Source: Pararoseomonas baculiformis (GTDB taxonomy: Bacteria > Pseudomonadota > Alphaproteobacteria > Acetobacterales > Acetobacteraceae). From it: a stretch of DNA of 64,000 bases. The notes under the pieces were generated by a model, which was given only the letters and a program-made list of their open reading frames with translations, ran no database searches and was not told the DNA's origin. A program made the position numbers and the translations under genes. Each line of letters begins with the position of its first letter. Position 1 is the first letter of the stretch. Positions 8,598 through 19,047 of the stretch are shown here, piece by piece. The stretch covers positions 22,840 through 86,839 of the forward strand of contig NZ_JAGIZB010000020.1 in the NCBI RefSeq assembly GCF_017813395.1, given 5' to 3'.

Positions 8598-8626
8598 GAG
8601 ATACAGGACCGCTATCTTTTTGTCAA
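8598..8626 (-). promoter_or_regulatory. Sigma-70-type promoter for the tail cassette
   Basis: On the minus strand TTGACA (8626-8621) is followed after exactly 17 nt by TATCTC (8603-8598). The perfect -35 and ideal spacing stand out in this GC-rich DNA. Initiation would fall near 8591, giving a leader of about 127 nt before the ATG at 8464. Confidence 0.6.
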
Positions 8627-8721
8627 GAATGAAGTCCTATAAATCACCTGGCTAGACAGCCAGCTTGCGCGCGGCCCGCTTCGTCATAACCTGCGCCGCC
8701 CCAGCCATCCCGGGAGACGGC

Positions 8722-9822
8722 ATGAGATCCTTCCGCCCGCTTCTGCGCGCCCTGATGCTGCTTCCGCTTCTGGCCGGGCCTGCCCTGGCCCAGCAGCCCG
8801 TCCTCAACGTCTACAACTGGACCGACTACATCGATCCCCAGGCGATCGAGGGCTTCCAGCGCGAGACGGGCATCCGCGTGCGCTACGACGTGTTCGACAG
8901 CCTGGAGACGCTGGAGGGCAAGCTCTCCGCCGGGCGCTCGGGCTACGACGTGATCGTCCCCACCAGCGAGCCCAGCTTCGCCCGGCTGGTGCGGGCCGGC
9001 GCGCTGCGCCCGCTGGACCGCGCCGCCATCCCCAACTGGGGCAACCAGGACCCCGCCCTGCTGGCCCAGGTGGCCAGCAGCGATCCCGATAACCGGCACG
9101 GCGCCGTCTATCTCTGGGGCACGGTCGGCCTGGGCCTGCGCCCGGACCGCATCCGCGCCCTGGCGCCCGACGCGCCGCTGGACAGCCTGGACCTGATCCT
9201 GAAGCCGGAGAATGCGCGCCGCATCGCCCGCTGCGGCATCGCCATCATGGATAGCGGGATCGACGTGATCCCCTCGGTGCTGCGCTGGCTCGGCAAGGAC
9301 CCCAACAGCGCCGATGCCGCCGATGCCCGTGCGGCGGAGGGGGCGCTCCTGGCCATTCGCCCGCATGTGCGTGCCATCATCTCCTCAGCCGCCCTCACGG
9401 ATGCGCTGGCGCAGGGCGAGTACTGCGCGGTGCTGAGCTATTCCGGCGACGTGGTGCAGGCCCAGACGCGTGCGCGCGATGCGGGGCGCGAGGCCGGGTT
9501 GGCCTATGTGCAGCCCAGGGATGGCGCGCAGCTCTGGTTCGACATGCTGGCCATTCCCGCCGATGCGCCGAACCCCGAGGCCGCGCAGCGCTTCATCGAC
9601 TACATGCTTCGCCCGGAGGTGATGGCGGGCGTGACCAACCAGGTGCGCTATCCCAACGCCATCCCCGCCTCCCGCCCGCATCTGCGGCCGGAGGTGGCGG
9701 CGGACCCGAACATCTACCCGCCTCCCGAGGCCATCGCGCGCAGCTTCACCGTCTCCGCCCCCGGCCCGGCGGCGGAGCGCGCGCGCTCCCGCTCCTGGTC
9801 GCGCTTCAAGGCAGGCCGTTGA
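8722..9822 (+). CDS. Polyamine ABC transporter substrate-binding protein (PotF/PotD-like)
   Basis: Periplasmic receptor that captures a polyamine, probably putrescine or spermidine, and delivers it to the permease encoded just downstream. The first 24 residues form a signal peptide (LLRALMLLPLLAGPALAQQ). The mature part opens with VYNWTDYIDPQAI, the PotF/PotD signature, and keeps SGYDVIVPTS and GLGLRPDRI. The length of 366 aa is usual. ATG 8722 is chosen because GGGAGA precedes it by 4 nt and the signal peptide begins there. Its stop overlaps the TTG start of the ATPase gene. The ligand cannot be fixed by eye. Confidence 0.85.
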   Translation: MRSFRPLLRALMLLPLLAGPALAQQPVLNVYNWTDYIDPQAIEGFQRETGIRVRYDVFDSLETLEGKLSAGRSGYDVIVPTSEPSFARLVRAGALRPLDRAAIPNWGNQDPALLAQVASSDPDNRHGAVYLWGTVGLGLRPDRIRALAPDAPLDSLDLILKPENARRIARCGIAIMDSGIDVIPSVLRWLGKDPNSADAADARAAEGALLAIRPHVRAIISSAALTDALAQGEYCAVLSYSGDVVQAQTRARDAGREAGLAYVQPRDGAQLWFDMLAIPADAPNPEAAQRFIDYMLRPEVMAGVTNQVRYPNAIPASRPHLRPEVAADPNIYPPPEAIARSFTVSAPGPAAERARSRSWSRFKAGR

Positions 9823-10868
9823 CCCCACGCCTTTCCCTGCGCGGCGTCTCCCGCCGCTTCGGCAGCGTGGCGGCGCTCGATCATGTGTCGCTGGACGTGC
9901 CGCCCGGGGAGTTCCTCGCGCTGCTTGGTGGCTCCGGCTCCGGCAAGTCCACCCTGCTGCGGGTCGTGGCCGGGTTCGAGGCGCCCGATGCCGGCGCGGT
10001 GGAGCTGGATGGGGCGGATCTGCTCGCCCTGCCGCCGCACCGCCGCCCCGTGAACATGATGTTCCAGTCCTATGCGCTGTTCCCGCATATGAGCGTCGCC
10101 GCGAACATCGCCTATGGGCTGAAGCGGGAAGGCCGCCCGCGCGCGGAGATCGCGCGTCGACTGGAAGAGGCTGTGGCCATGCTGGGGCTGGCGGGGCTGG
10201 AATCCCGCCGCCCGCACGCTCTCTCGGGCGGCCAGCGCCAGCGCGTGGCCCTTGCCCGGGCACTGGTGAAGCGCCCCCGCCTGCTGCTGCTGGATGAGCC
10301 GCTGGGCGCGCTGGACGCCAATCTGCGTGAGCGCACGGGGTTCGAGCTGCGCGCCATCCAGCGCGAGAGCGGCGCCGCCTTCATCATGGTCACGCATGAC
10401 CAGGCCGAGGCCCTGGCCCTGGCCGACCGGGTGGCGGTGATGGATCGCGGCCGCCTGGTGCAGGTGGCCCCGCCGCGCGAGGTCTATGACCGCCCCGCAA
10501 CGCGCTTCGTCGCGGAGTTCCTGGGCGCCGCGAATATTCTCCCTGGCACGCGCCGGCCGGATGGCGCGCTGGATTGCCCCGGCGCCGGCTGCACCATTCG
10601 CGCCGCGGACCCCTTGCCGGAGGGCGCGGAGGCCATCGCCCTTCGCCCCGAGCGCATCCGCATCGGCGCCCGGCCCGGCGAGAACAGCGCCACCGGCACG
10701 GTGGAGGAAGCCGCCTTCCGCGGGGAGAGCAGCCTTCTCCTCATCCGCCTCTCGGGCGGCGCCCTCCTGCGCGTCTCCCATGCCGAGGAGGACGGCGTGC
10801 CGCCACCGCGCGGCAGCCGGGTGAGGGTGAACTGGGACGCCGCCTCGGTGGTGCCGCTCCTGGGATGA
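9819..10868 (+). CDS. Polyamine ABC transporter ATP-binding protein (PotA/PotG-like)
   Basis: ATPase that powers the importer. In order it has Walker A (GGSGSGKST, about residues 36-44), Q loop (FQSYALFPHM), signature (LSGGQRQRV), Walker B (LLLLDEP) and the switch histidine (MVTHDQAEA). The C-terminal 110 residues form the TOBE regulatory domain typical of polyamine and spermidine ATPases. The TTG start lies in TTGA, overlapping the receptor's stop, with AAGGCAGG just upstream, so translation is probably coupled. The downstream permease gene overlaps its stop in the same way. Confidence 0.9.
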   Translation: MTPRLSLRGVSRRFGSVAALDHVSLDVPPGEFLALLGGSGSGKSTLLRVVAGFEAPDAGAVELDGADLLALPPHRRPVNMMFQSYALFPHMSVAANIAYGLKREGRPRAEIARRLEEAVAMLGLAGLESRRPHALSGGQRQRVALARALVKRPRLLLLDEPLGALDANLRERTGFELRAIQRESGAAFIMVTHDQAEALALADRVAVMDRGRLVQVAPPREVYDRPATRFVAEFLGAANILPGTRRPDGALDCPGAGCTIRAADPLPEGAEAIALRPERIRIGARPGENSATGTVEEAAFRGESSLLLIRLSGGALLRVSHAEEDGVPPPRGSRVRVNWDAASVVPLLG

Positions 10869-11701
10869 GGCTCGCCCTGCGCCTCCTTCCCGGCCTCTGG
10901 CTGGCCCTGCTGGTGGCGGCGCCGCTGCTGCTGGTGGGCATCATCGCCCTGTCCTGGCAAGACGAGAGCGTGCCGCCCTACAGCCCTCCCTGGGCGGGGC
11001 AGGGGCTGAACCCCGCGAATCTGCGCCTGCTGCTGGAGGACCCCTATTATCGGGACGCCCTCCTCCAATCCCTTACGGTGGCGGCTGGCACCGCCGCGCT
11101 CTGCCTGCTTCTCGCCGCTCCCATGGGCATCGCCATCGCGCGCGCCGGGCGGTGGCGGGGCATGCTGCTGGGGGCGGTGCTGCTGCCCTTCTGGACCGGC
11201 TTCCTGATCCGCATCGGCGCCTGGATCGGGCTGCTGCGGGACGAGGGCTGGATCAACACCCTCCTTGCCGGGCTGGGCCTGACGGACGGGCCCATCCCGC
11301 TGCTCTATACGGATGGCGCCATGCTCATCGGCATGGTGCATGCCTATCTCCCCTTCGCCGTGCTGCCCGTCTTCGCCGCCGCCACGCGGCTGGACCCCAT
11401 GCTGGAACAGGCGGCGGCCGATCTTGGCGCCACGCCTGGGCGCGCCTTCCTTACCGTCACCCTGCCGCAGCTCCTGCCCGCCCTGGCCGCCGCCTTCCTC
11501 CTCGTCTTCATCCCGGCCGCGGGGGAATACGTGATCCCCGAGCTCCTCGGCCCACCCGACGCCACCCTCGTCGGCCGCGTGCTCTTCCAGGAGTTCTTCC
11601 AGAACCGGGACTGGCCCGTGGCAGGGGCCCTGGCCGTCGCGCTGCTCCTGCTGCTGATCGGCCCCATCATCCTGTTCCAGCGCCTGGGGCGGGCCGCATG
11701 A
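10865..11701 (+). CDS. Polyamine ABC transporter permease (PotB/PotH-like)
   Basis: Inner-membrane permease with about six spans. It carries the EAA loop (EQAAADLGATPGRAF, then TLPQLLPAL) that docks on the ATPase, and PAAGEYVIPELLGP typical of PotB/PotH. Length 278 aa. The ATG sits in an ATGA overlap with the ATPase gene, and its own stop overlaps the next permease. The organisation receptor-ATPase-PotB-PotC is the standard polyamine importer layout. Confidence 0.88.
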   Translation: MRLALRLLPGLWLALLVAAPLLLVGIIALSWQDESVPPYSPPWAGQGLNPANLRLLLEDPYYRDALLQSLTVAAGTAALCLLLAAPMGIAIARAGRWRGMLLGAVLLPFWTGFLIRIGAWIGLLRDEGWINTLLAGLGLTDGPIPLLYTDGAMLIGMVHAYLPFAVLPVFAAATRLDPMLEQAAADLGATPGRAFLTVTLPQLLPALAAAFLLVFIPAAGEYVIPELLGPPDATLVGRVLFQEFFQNRDWPVAGALAVALLLLLIGPIILFQRLGRAA

Positions 11702-12486
11702 TCCCCGTTTGGGTCCGCGCCGCCCTCTGGGCCGGCCTCGCCTTTCTCTGGCTGCCGGTGGCCCTGCTGGTAGCCTATGCCTTCTCGGGCGATCCCGTGC
11801 CCTTCCGCTGGGGCGGCTTCTCCCTGCGCTGGTTCACGGCCCTGGCGGCGAATGAAAGGCTGCTGGAGGCCGCCTGGCTCTCCCTTCGCGTCGCGGGCGG
11901 CGCCGCCAGCCTCGCCGTGCTGCTGGGCGGCGCCACGGGCTGGGTTCTGGCCCGCCATGGCCCCTTTGCCGGCCGCGCCCTGCTGGGCACCCTGGCCGGC
12001 GCGCCGCTGGTGCTGCCGGAGGTGGTGACGGGCCTTTCCCTGCTGCTACTCTTCGTCGCGCTGGAAGGCCTGACCGGCTGGCCGGCGGGACGCGGTGCCC
12101 TCACCGTGCTGCTGGCCCATGCCACGCTCGGCAGCGCCTATGTGGCCGTGATCGTGCAGTCCCGCCTCGCCAGCCGCGACCGGGATCTGGAGGAGGCGGC
12201 GCTCGATCTCGGCGCCACCCCGGCCACCAGCTTCGCCACCATCACGCTGCCGCTGATGGCACCGTCCCTCGCCGCGGGCTGGCTGCTGGCTTTCACCCTT
12301 TCGCTGGACGACGTGGTGCTGGCCTCCTTCACCTCCGGCCCATCCGGCACCACCCTGCCGGTCGCCCTTTTCTCCATGCTGCGGCTGGGCATGACGCCGG
12401 AGGTGAACGCCCTGGCCACCCTGCTGCTGCTCGCGGCTGGGCTCACCCTGGGGATCATGGGGCTTTTGTTGCAGCGACGGGACTGA
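11698..12486 (+). CDS. Polyamine ABC transporter permease (PotC/PotI-like)
   Basis: Second membrane subunit of the importer, 262 aa, with about six spans. Its EAA loop reads EEAALDLGATPATSFATI, and SLDDVVLASFTSGP is characteristic of PotC/PotI. The ATG overlaps the preceding stop as ATGA. It ends the four-gene operon; an aminotransferase gene begins 83 nt later on the same strand. Confidence 0.88.
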   Translation: MIPVWVRAALWAGLAFLWLPVALLVAYAFSGDPVPFRWGGFSLRWFTALAANERLLEAAWLSLRVAGGAASLAVLLGGATGWVLARHGPFAGRALLGTLAGAPLVLPEVVTGLSLLLLFVALEGLTGWPAGRGALTVLLAHATLGSAYVAVIVQSRLASRDRDLEEAALDLGATPATSFATITLPLMAPSLAAGWLLAFTLSLDDVVLASFTSGPSGTTLPVALFSMLRLGMTPEVNALATLLLLAAGLTLGIMGLLLQRRD

Positions 12487-12529
12487 AATGCGCATTCCGC
12501 CGGTTCCGCCTGGCGCGAAGCGGGTCTAG

Positions 12530-14220
<1,691 letters not shown>

Positions 14221-14256
14221 TTTCCGCACTCCTTTCGCCCTCACTGGAATCACCGA

Positions 14257-15459
14257 ATGCCCGCCCTGGCCCAGAGGCTGCAGGAGATCGTCATCTCCGG
14301 CTCCACCCGCATGTCCATCCGGGCACGCGAGCTGCGCGAGGCCGGGCACAAGGTCATCAGCCTCACGGTCGGCGAGCCGGATTTCGCCACCCCGCCCCAT
14401 GCCATCGAGGCCGCGCACCAGGCCGCCCTCGCTGGCAAGACGAAGTATCCCCCCAATGACGGCTGGCCGGAGCTGAAGGCCGCCGTGCAGCGCAAGTTCC
14501 GCCGCGAGAACGGGCTGGACTACGCGCTGGACGAGATCATCGTCGCCAATGGCGGCAAGCAGATCATCCTGGACGGCATCCTCGCCACGGTCGATCCGGG
14601 CGACGAGATCGTCATCCCCACCCCCTTCTGGTCGGCCTATGCCGATATCGGCAAGCTGGCCGGCGGCGTGCCCGTGCTCGTGCCCTGCCCGCAGAACAAC
14701 GGCTTCAAGCTGCGCCCCGAGGATCTGGAAGCGGCCATCACCCCCCGGACGAAGTGGGTGACGCTGAACTTCCCCAACAACCCCTCCGGCGCCGCGCTGA
14801 CGCGCGATGAGGTGGCGGCGCTGGCCGCGGTGCTAATGCGCCACCCCCATGTCTGGATCCTCTCGGACGAGATGTACGAGCACATCTCCTATGTGGACAC
14901 GGGCTTCCACAGCATCGCCGCTGTCGAGCCCGGGCTGAAGGACCGCACCCTGACGGTCAGCGGCGCCTCCAAGACCTATGCGATGACGGGCTGGCGCGTC
15001 GGCTTCGGCGGCGGCCCGCGCGCGCTGGTGAAGGCCATGACCAATATGCAGAGCCAGACGACGAACGGCATAGCCACCGTCGCCCAGGCCGCCACCATCG
15101 CTGCCCTCGATGGCCCGCAGGACCTGGTGGAGGAGCGCCAGCGCATCTACCGCGAGCGCCGCGACATCGTCGTGGAGATGCTGAACCAGGCACCCGGCCT
15201 GCAGTGCCACAGGCCCGAGGGCGCCTTCTACGTCTATCCCAGTGTCGCCGGCTGCCTGGGCAGGACCACCGAGGGCGGCCGCCGCCTGGAAACGGATGAG
15301 GACGTCGCCATGGCCCTGCTGGAGGAGAAGCACGTCGCCACCGTCTCCGGCGCCGCCTACTCCATGAGCCCCTATATCCGCCTCTCCTACGCGACCGATA
15401 CGGAGACGTTGCGCGAGGCCTGCGCCCGCATCCAGGACTTCTGCAGGGGCCTGAAGTGA
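14257..15459 (+). CDS. Pyridoxal-phosphate aminotransferase class I, second copy
   Basis: Paralogue of the enzyme at 12569-13771, equal in length (400 aa) and similar throughout: TVGEPDFATPPHAIEAA, NNPSGAALT, SDEMYEHISYV and the PLP-lysine block SKTYAMTGWRVGF. Differences in the substrate region (PTPFWSAYAD against [10 protein letters not shown]) suggest altered specificity. The Shine-Dalgarno region is weak. A tandem-GNAT gene follows, its GTG start overlapping the stop here (GTGA), so the aminotransferase-GNAT order repeats. Confidence 0.87.
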   Translation: MPALAQRLQEIVISGSTRMSIRARELREAGHKVISLTVGEPDFATPPHAIEAAHQAALAGKTKYPPNDGWPELKAAVQRKFRRENGLDYALDEIIVANGGKQIILDGILATVDPGDEIVIPTPFWSAYADIGKLAGGVPVLVPCPQNNGFKLRPEDLEAAITPRTKWVTLNFPNNPSGAALTRDEVAALAAVLMRHPHVWILSDEMYEHISYVDTGFHSIAAVEPGLKDRTLTVSGASKTYAMTGWRVGFGGGPRALVKAMTNMQSQTTNGIATVAQAATIAALDGPQDLVEERQRIYRERRDIVVEMLNQAPGLQCHRPEGAFYVYPSVAGCLGRTTEGGRRLETDEDVAMALLEEKHVATVSGAAYSMSPYIRLSYATDTETLREACARIQDFCRGLK

Positions 15460-16457
15460 GCTTCGTGATCCGCCCCGGCCGCGATGCCGATGCGGAAGGC
15501 TTCATCGAGCTGATCGACAAGGCCTGGGCCGAGTACCCGAACTGCGTGCTCGACGTGGATGGCGAGGTGCCGGAACTCCGTGCCCTCGCCACCCATTTCG
15601 AGAAGGTCGGCGGCGCCCTCTGGGCCGCCGAGGGCGAGGACGGCACCATCATCGGCATGGTCGCCACGCGCCCTCTGCGCGACGATGACGAGGCCTGGGA
15701 AATCGGCCGCATGTATGTGGCCAAGGCCGCCCGCGGCACCGGCCTTGCCCATGCCCTGCTGGACGGCGCCGAGCGCCATGCTGTGGAGCATGGCGCGCAG
15801 CGCATGATCCTGTGGACCGATACGCGCTTCGAGGCCGCGCATCGCTTCTACGAGAAGCGCGGCTATGTGCGTGCGGGCTCCATCCGCATTCTAGACGACA
15901 TCTCCAAGTCGCTGGAGTTCCGCTACGCCAAGCCCGCCACCGGCGTGGTTGTGGAGGCGCTGGACGCAGCCGCCGCCGCCAGCGCGGAGCGGCGCCTGGC
16001 CGAGATCATGGTGGCCTGCGTGAATGCCGGCGCCTCCGTCTCCTACCTGCCGCCCCTTTCACCGGAGGTCGCGCGCGCCTTCTGGCGCAACGTCTCCGCC
16101 GATGTCGCCACCGGCCGCAAGGTGCTGCTGGGCGCCTGGTGCGATGGCCAGCTGGCCGGCACCGTGCATCTGGACCTCGCGCCCCAGCCCAACGCCGCCC
16201 ATCGCGCCGAGGTCTCGAAGCTGCTGGTGGACCCCGCCTTCCGCCGCCGAGGCATCGGCCGCGCCGTCATGCTGCGCGCCGAGCAGACGGCCCGCGGCAT
16301 CGGGCGCAAGCTGCTGGTGCTGGACACCCGTGCCGGCGACGAGGGCGAGCGCCTCTACCGCTCCCTTGGCTGGAACGAGGTGGGCGCCATCCCGGGCTAC
16401 GCACTGGAAGCGGATGGCAAGCTGGCGGACACGGTCTTTTTCTGGAAGCACCCCTGA
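15456..16457 (+). CDS. Tandem GNAT acetyltransferase (two domains, 333 aa)
   Basis: Two GNAT domains in one chain. Domain 1 (about residues 1-165) has IGRMYVAKAARGTGLAHAL and HRFYEKRGYVRAG. Domain 2 (about 170-333) has VSKLLVDPAFRRRGIGRAVM and LYRSLGWNEVGAIPGYA. Both keep an R-x-x-G-x-G/A type acetyl-CoA loop (ARGTGLA, RRRGIGRA), so both could be active. The GTG start overlaps the aminotransferase stop. The second domain resembles stand-alone GNATs active on small amines. The substrate is not evident. Confidence 0.8.
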   Translation: MSFVIRPGRDADAEGFIELIDKAWAEYPNCVLDVDGEVPELRALATHFEKVGGALWAAEGEDGTIIGMVATRPLRDDDEAWEIGRMYVAKAARGTGLAHALLDGAERHAVEHGAQRMILWTDTRFEAAHRFYEKRGYVRAGSIRILDDISKSLEFRYAKPATGVVVEALDAAAAASAERRLAEIMVACVNAGASVSYLPPLSPEVARAFWRNVSADVATGRKVLLGAWCDGQLAGTVHLDLAPQPNAAHRAEVSKLLVDPAFRRRGIGRAVMLRAEQTARGIGRKLLVLDTRAGDEGERLYRSLGWNEVGAIPGYALEADGKLADTVFFWKHP

Positions 16458-16975
16458 TGGTCACGCCGGGCTGGTGCCGCATCATGGCGGCCTACAATGC
16501 CGAGATGAACCGGCGCCTCTATGCCGCCGCGTCGCGCCTGCCCGATGCCGAACGCCGCGAGGCCCGGGGTGTCTTCTTCGGAAGCCTACATGGCACGCTG
16601 AGCCATCTGCTCTGGGGTGACATGCAATGGATGTCCCGCCTGGACGGTGGCGAGAAGCCACCCGTGGATCTCAGGGGAAGCGCGGCGATGGAGCCGGACT
16701 TCGCGGTTCTGGCGGAAAAGCGCGTGGCCCTGGATGCGCGGATCGCCGCCTGGGCCGATGGGCTGACGCCTGAGCGCCTGGCCGGCGATCTCACCTGGTT
16801 CAGCGCGGCCGCCAACCGGCAGATGTCATGCCCGATGGGGGTGGTGGCGACGCATATCTTCAACCACCAGACCCATCACCGTGGCCAGGCCCACGCGCTG
16901 ATCACGGCTGCCGGCGAAAGCACCGGCGACACGGACCTGTTCCTAGTTGTTGATCCGGCAGTCTTCACGGGCTGA
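16457..16975 (+). CDS. DinB/YfiT-family four-helix protein
   Basis: Putative metal-binding protein of the DinB fold, which includes thiol transferases and many proteins of unknown role. The N-terminal helix is YNAEMNRRLYAAASRL. Two potential metal-ligand sites are GTLSHLLWGDMQW and the hallmark NHQTHHRGQAHALI. At 172 aa it is full length. The ATG overlaps the preceding stop (TGATG), so it ends the run of coupled genes that starts at 12569. No specific substrate can be named. Confidence 0.8.
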   Translation: MVTPGWCRIMAAYNAEMNRRLYAAASRLPDAERREARGVFFGSLHGTLSHLLWGDMQWMSRLDGGEKPPVDLRGSAAMEPDFAVLAEKRVALDARIAAWADGLTPERLAGDLTWFSAAANRQMSCPMGVVATHIFNHQTHHRGQAHALITAAGESTGDTDLFLVVDPAVFTG

Positions 16976-17121
16976 AGGACGAGCGGGCCTGTGGGACCGC
17001 CAGGGGAAGATGCCGGCCTGGCATTTAACCGGACAGGTGCCGCGACAGGTTCTATAAGGCACCGTTTTCGGATGCCGGTATCTCCGATTTCGCCAGCCTG
17101 ACCCAGGATGCGGAGAGCATT

Positions 17122-18444
17122 TTGTCCGAGACGATCAACAGTGGCATTGAGGCGATCGGCGATGTCGCCTGGGGCACCCATTTCTGCCAGTTCTACGAGA
17201 CGGCCGATGATCTGGTGAGCACGCTCGTGCCCTATTTCAAAGCCGGGCTCGATGGAAGCGAGCGCTGCATGTGGGTCACCGCCCAGCCCCTCCGCGCCCA
17301 TGACGCGACGGATGCGCTACGCAACGCCGTCCCGGAGCTGGACCGGCGGCTTGCGCGCGGGGACATCGAGATCATGGACCACGACCAGTGGTACCAGACG
17401 GGTCAGGGCAAGATGGGCGCCGATGCCGTGATCTCCGGCTGGCTGCAGCGCAAGGAAGAAGCCCTGTCGCGGGGCTATGCCGGCCTCCGTGTCACCGGCA
17501 ACACCTATTTCCTTGAGGCGAATGACTGGGATTCCTTTGCCGAATACGAAGCGAAGGTGAATGGCTGCCTCTGCGACCAACGCATTCTCACTCTTTGCAG
17601 CTACTGCACGCTTCGTTGCGATGCAGGCGGTGCCCTCGATGTGGTGCAGAATCATGAATTCGCGCTAGCCCGCCGGCGTGGCGCCTGGACGATGATCGAG
17701 AGCAGCTCGGTCAAGCAGGCCAAGGGGGCCCTGGCGCGCGCCAATGCCGAGCTTGAGCAGCGGGTCGAGCAACGGACCGGCGACCTCAGAAGGGCCCTTT
17801 CCGAGAAGGACGCCCTCCTCAAGGAGGTTCACCATCGGGTCAAGAACAACCTTCAGGTCGTCGCGGCGCTGATCCAGCTCCGGGCCAAGCAGTCCGCCGA
17901 TCCCGCCGGGCGCGATGCCTTCGCCGAAACCCTGCGGCGCATCAAGGCGATGAGCCTTGTCCATGACCAGCTCTATGGCGGGCAGGACACGAGCGGGATC
18001 AACTTCGCCGAATACCTGGGTTCCCTCGCGGCGGCCACGGTGACCAGCTACGGCATGTCCGGGCAAGTGACCGTCGAGGTCGCTCCCTGCGAGGATCTCG
18101 TGGACCTCAACACCGCCATTCCCCTTGGGTTAGCCGCGGCCGAGGGGCTCGCGAACGCGCTGAAACACGGCTTCCCGGACGCCCGGAAGGGACGCTTGTG
18201 GCTGTCCTTCCAGGCGCCGACGGATGATGTGGATGGTGAGCTGACGATCCGGGACGATGGGGTTGGAATACCGGATCCGATGCCGGCCACACGAAGGGGT
18301 GCGGGCCTTGCCCTGGCAACCGCACTGGCAGGCCAGATCGGCGGGCGAATTTCCCTGACGCGGCAGGGCGGAACGGTCTGGCGCCTGACCTATCCGGCGC
18401 CCCGGCCCCGCATCAACGCCTTCGGCATGGCTGGGGCCGTATAA
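17122..18444 (+). CDS. MEDS-domain sensor histidine kinase (HisKA_2 type)
   Basis: Soluble hybrid of a sensing and a kinase module. Residues 10-185 match the MEDS domain (WGTHFCQFYETADDLV; later GLRVTGNTYFLEAND and LCSYCTL), proposed to sense small methanogenic or derivatised substrates. A coiled-coil linker follows, then HisKA_2 with the phospho-acceptor in EVHHRVKNNLQVVAALIQL, and a HATPase domain with the N box AAEGLANALKHGFP, RDDGVGIPDP and GAGLALATALAGQ. No membrane segment is seen. TTG is taken as start because GGAGAG precedes it by 4-5 nt and the MEDS domain begins at once. No response-regulator gene is adjacent. Confidence 0.82.
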   Translation: MSETINSGIEAIGDVAWGTHFCQFYETADDLVSTLVPYFKAGLDGSERCMWVTAQPLRAHDATDALRNAVPELDRRLARGDIEIMDHDQWYQTGQGKMGADAVISGWLQRKEEALSRGYAGLRVTGNTYFLEANDWDSFAEYEAKVNGCLCDQRILTLCSYCTLRCDAGGALDVVQNHEFALARRRGAWTMIESSSVKQAKGALARANAELEQRVEQRTGDLRRALSEKDALLKEVHHRVKNNLQVVAALIQLRAKQSADPAGRDAFAETLRRIKAMSLVHDQLYGGQDTSGINFAEYLGSLAAATVTSYGMSGQVTVEVAPCEDLVDLNTAIPLGLAAAEGLANALKHGFPDARKGRLWLSFQAPTDDVDGELTIRDDGVGIPDPMPATRRGAGLALATALAGQIGGRISLTRQGGTVWRLTYPAPRPRINAFGMAGAV

Positions 18445-18453
18445 GCCGGCAGC

Positions 18454-18473
18454 GGGGAGCCTTCGGGCTCCCC
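18454..18473. terminator. Hairpin between convergent genes
   Basis: A perfect 8-bp stem GGGGAGCC/GGCTCCCC closes a TTCG tetraloop, 9 nt after the kinase stop and 8 nt before the 3' end of the VOC gene. Stability and position suit a bidirectional terminator, although neither side has a T run. Confidence 0.6.
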
Positions 18474-18481
18474 CCGGCGGA

Positions 18482-18868
18482 TCAGGCCGCCTGGCGCTCC
18501 AGCAGCTCCACGCGCACATTCTCCGGGCCTTCGATGAAGGCAATGCGCGTGGTCGGGTTAGGGTTGTTCGGCTCCATCACGATGCGCACGCCCTTGGCGC
18601 GCAGATCCTCGATGATGGCGTCAATGCCCGTCACAGCCAGGGCGAGGTGCTCGATCCCAAGGAAGGGCGCTGGCGGGACGGAAGGCGTGCTGGCCGGTAC
18701 GCGATCGATGAAGAGGTTCAGCCCGCCCAGATCCAGGATGACGCGCAGGCTGTTCGGGCCCTCCAGCCGCCGCACCCGCTTCGCCTCCAGATGATCCTCG
18801 AACCACTGGCCCGTCGCGTCGGGGTCAGGGCTGCGGAGATGGACATGGTCGAAGGCAAAACGGGTCAC
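18482..18868 (-). CDS. VOC family (glyoxalase/dioxygenase superfamily) protein
   Basis: Single vicinal-oxygen-chelate module pair in 128 aa. Metal-ligand positions are visible in FDHVHLRSPDPDATGQWFED (His), IEHLALAV (His) and NVRVELLE (Glu). This set fits glyoxalase I-like enzymes, but extradiol dioxygenase or resistance-protein roles share the fold, so the reaction is unknown. It is the only VOC gene here, 65 nt downstream of the micro-lipoprotein on the same strand, and ends at the hairpin shared with the histidine kinase. Confidence 0.75.
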   Translation of the reverse strand: MTRFAFDHVHLRSPDPDATGQWFEDHLEAKRVRRLEGPNSLRVILDLGGLNLFIDRVPASTPSVPPAPFLGIEHLALAVTGIDAIIEDLRAKGVRIVMEPNNPNPTTRIAFIEGPENVRVELLERQAA

Positions 18869-18933
18869 GGCTGCTTCCTCTGCGGCGCGGCCATCCCCGG
18901 CGCGGTCACCGGGGATGGGAATCGCGGCGCAGC

Positions 18934-19047
18934 CTAGCGCGAGATGTTCATCCCGCCACTAGCGCCCAGATAGGGGCCACGCGCTCCCTCGCGCCGCTCG
19001 CAAGCGGCAAGGCCGAGCAGCGCCATGACCACCAGGACGGCCCGCAT
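18934..19047 (-). CDS. Micro-lipoprotein (37 aa) at the end of the dipeptide-ABC operon
   Basis: The 37-residue frame starts MRAVLVVMALLGLAACERRE: one Arg, a hydrophobic core and the lipobox LAAC, so a lipid-anchored protein of about 22 mature residues is expected. The mature part (ERREGARGPYLGASGG) is short and polar. Its ATG shares one base with the stop of the ATPase gene (TGATG), implying translational coupling to the ABC operon. It is not a remnant of a longer gene: the frame closes with TAG. Entericidin-like size invites comparison, but no function can be claimed. Confidence 0.6.
   Translation of the reverse strand: MRAVLVVMALLGLAACERREGARGPYLGASGGMNISR

Noticed and set aside
8648..8663. 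Short inverted repeat CTGGCT/AGCCAG before the polyamine-importer gene
   Set aside because: Six base pairs with a 4-nt loop and no other signal; common by chance in this DNA.
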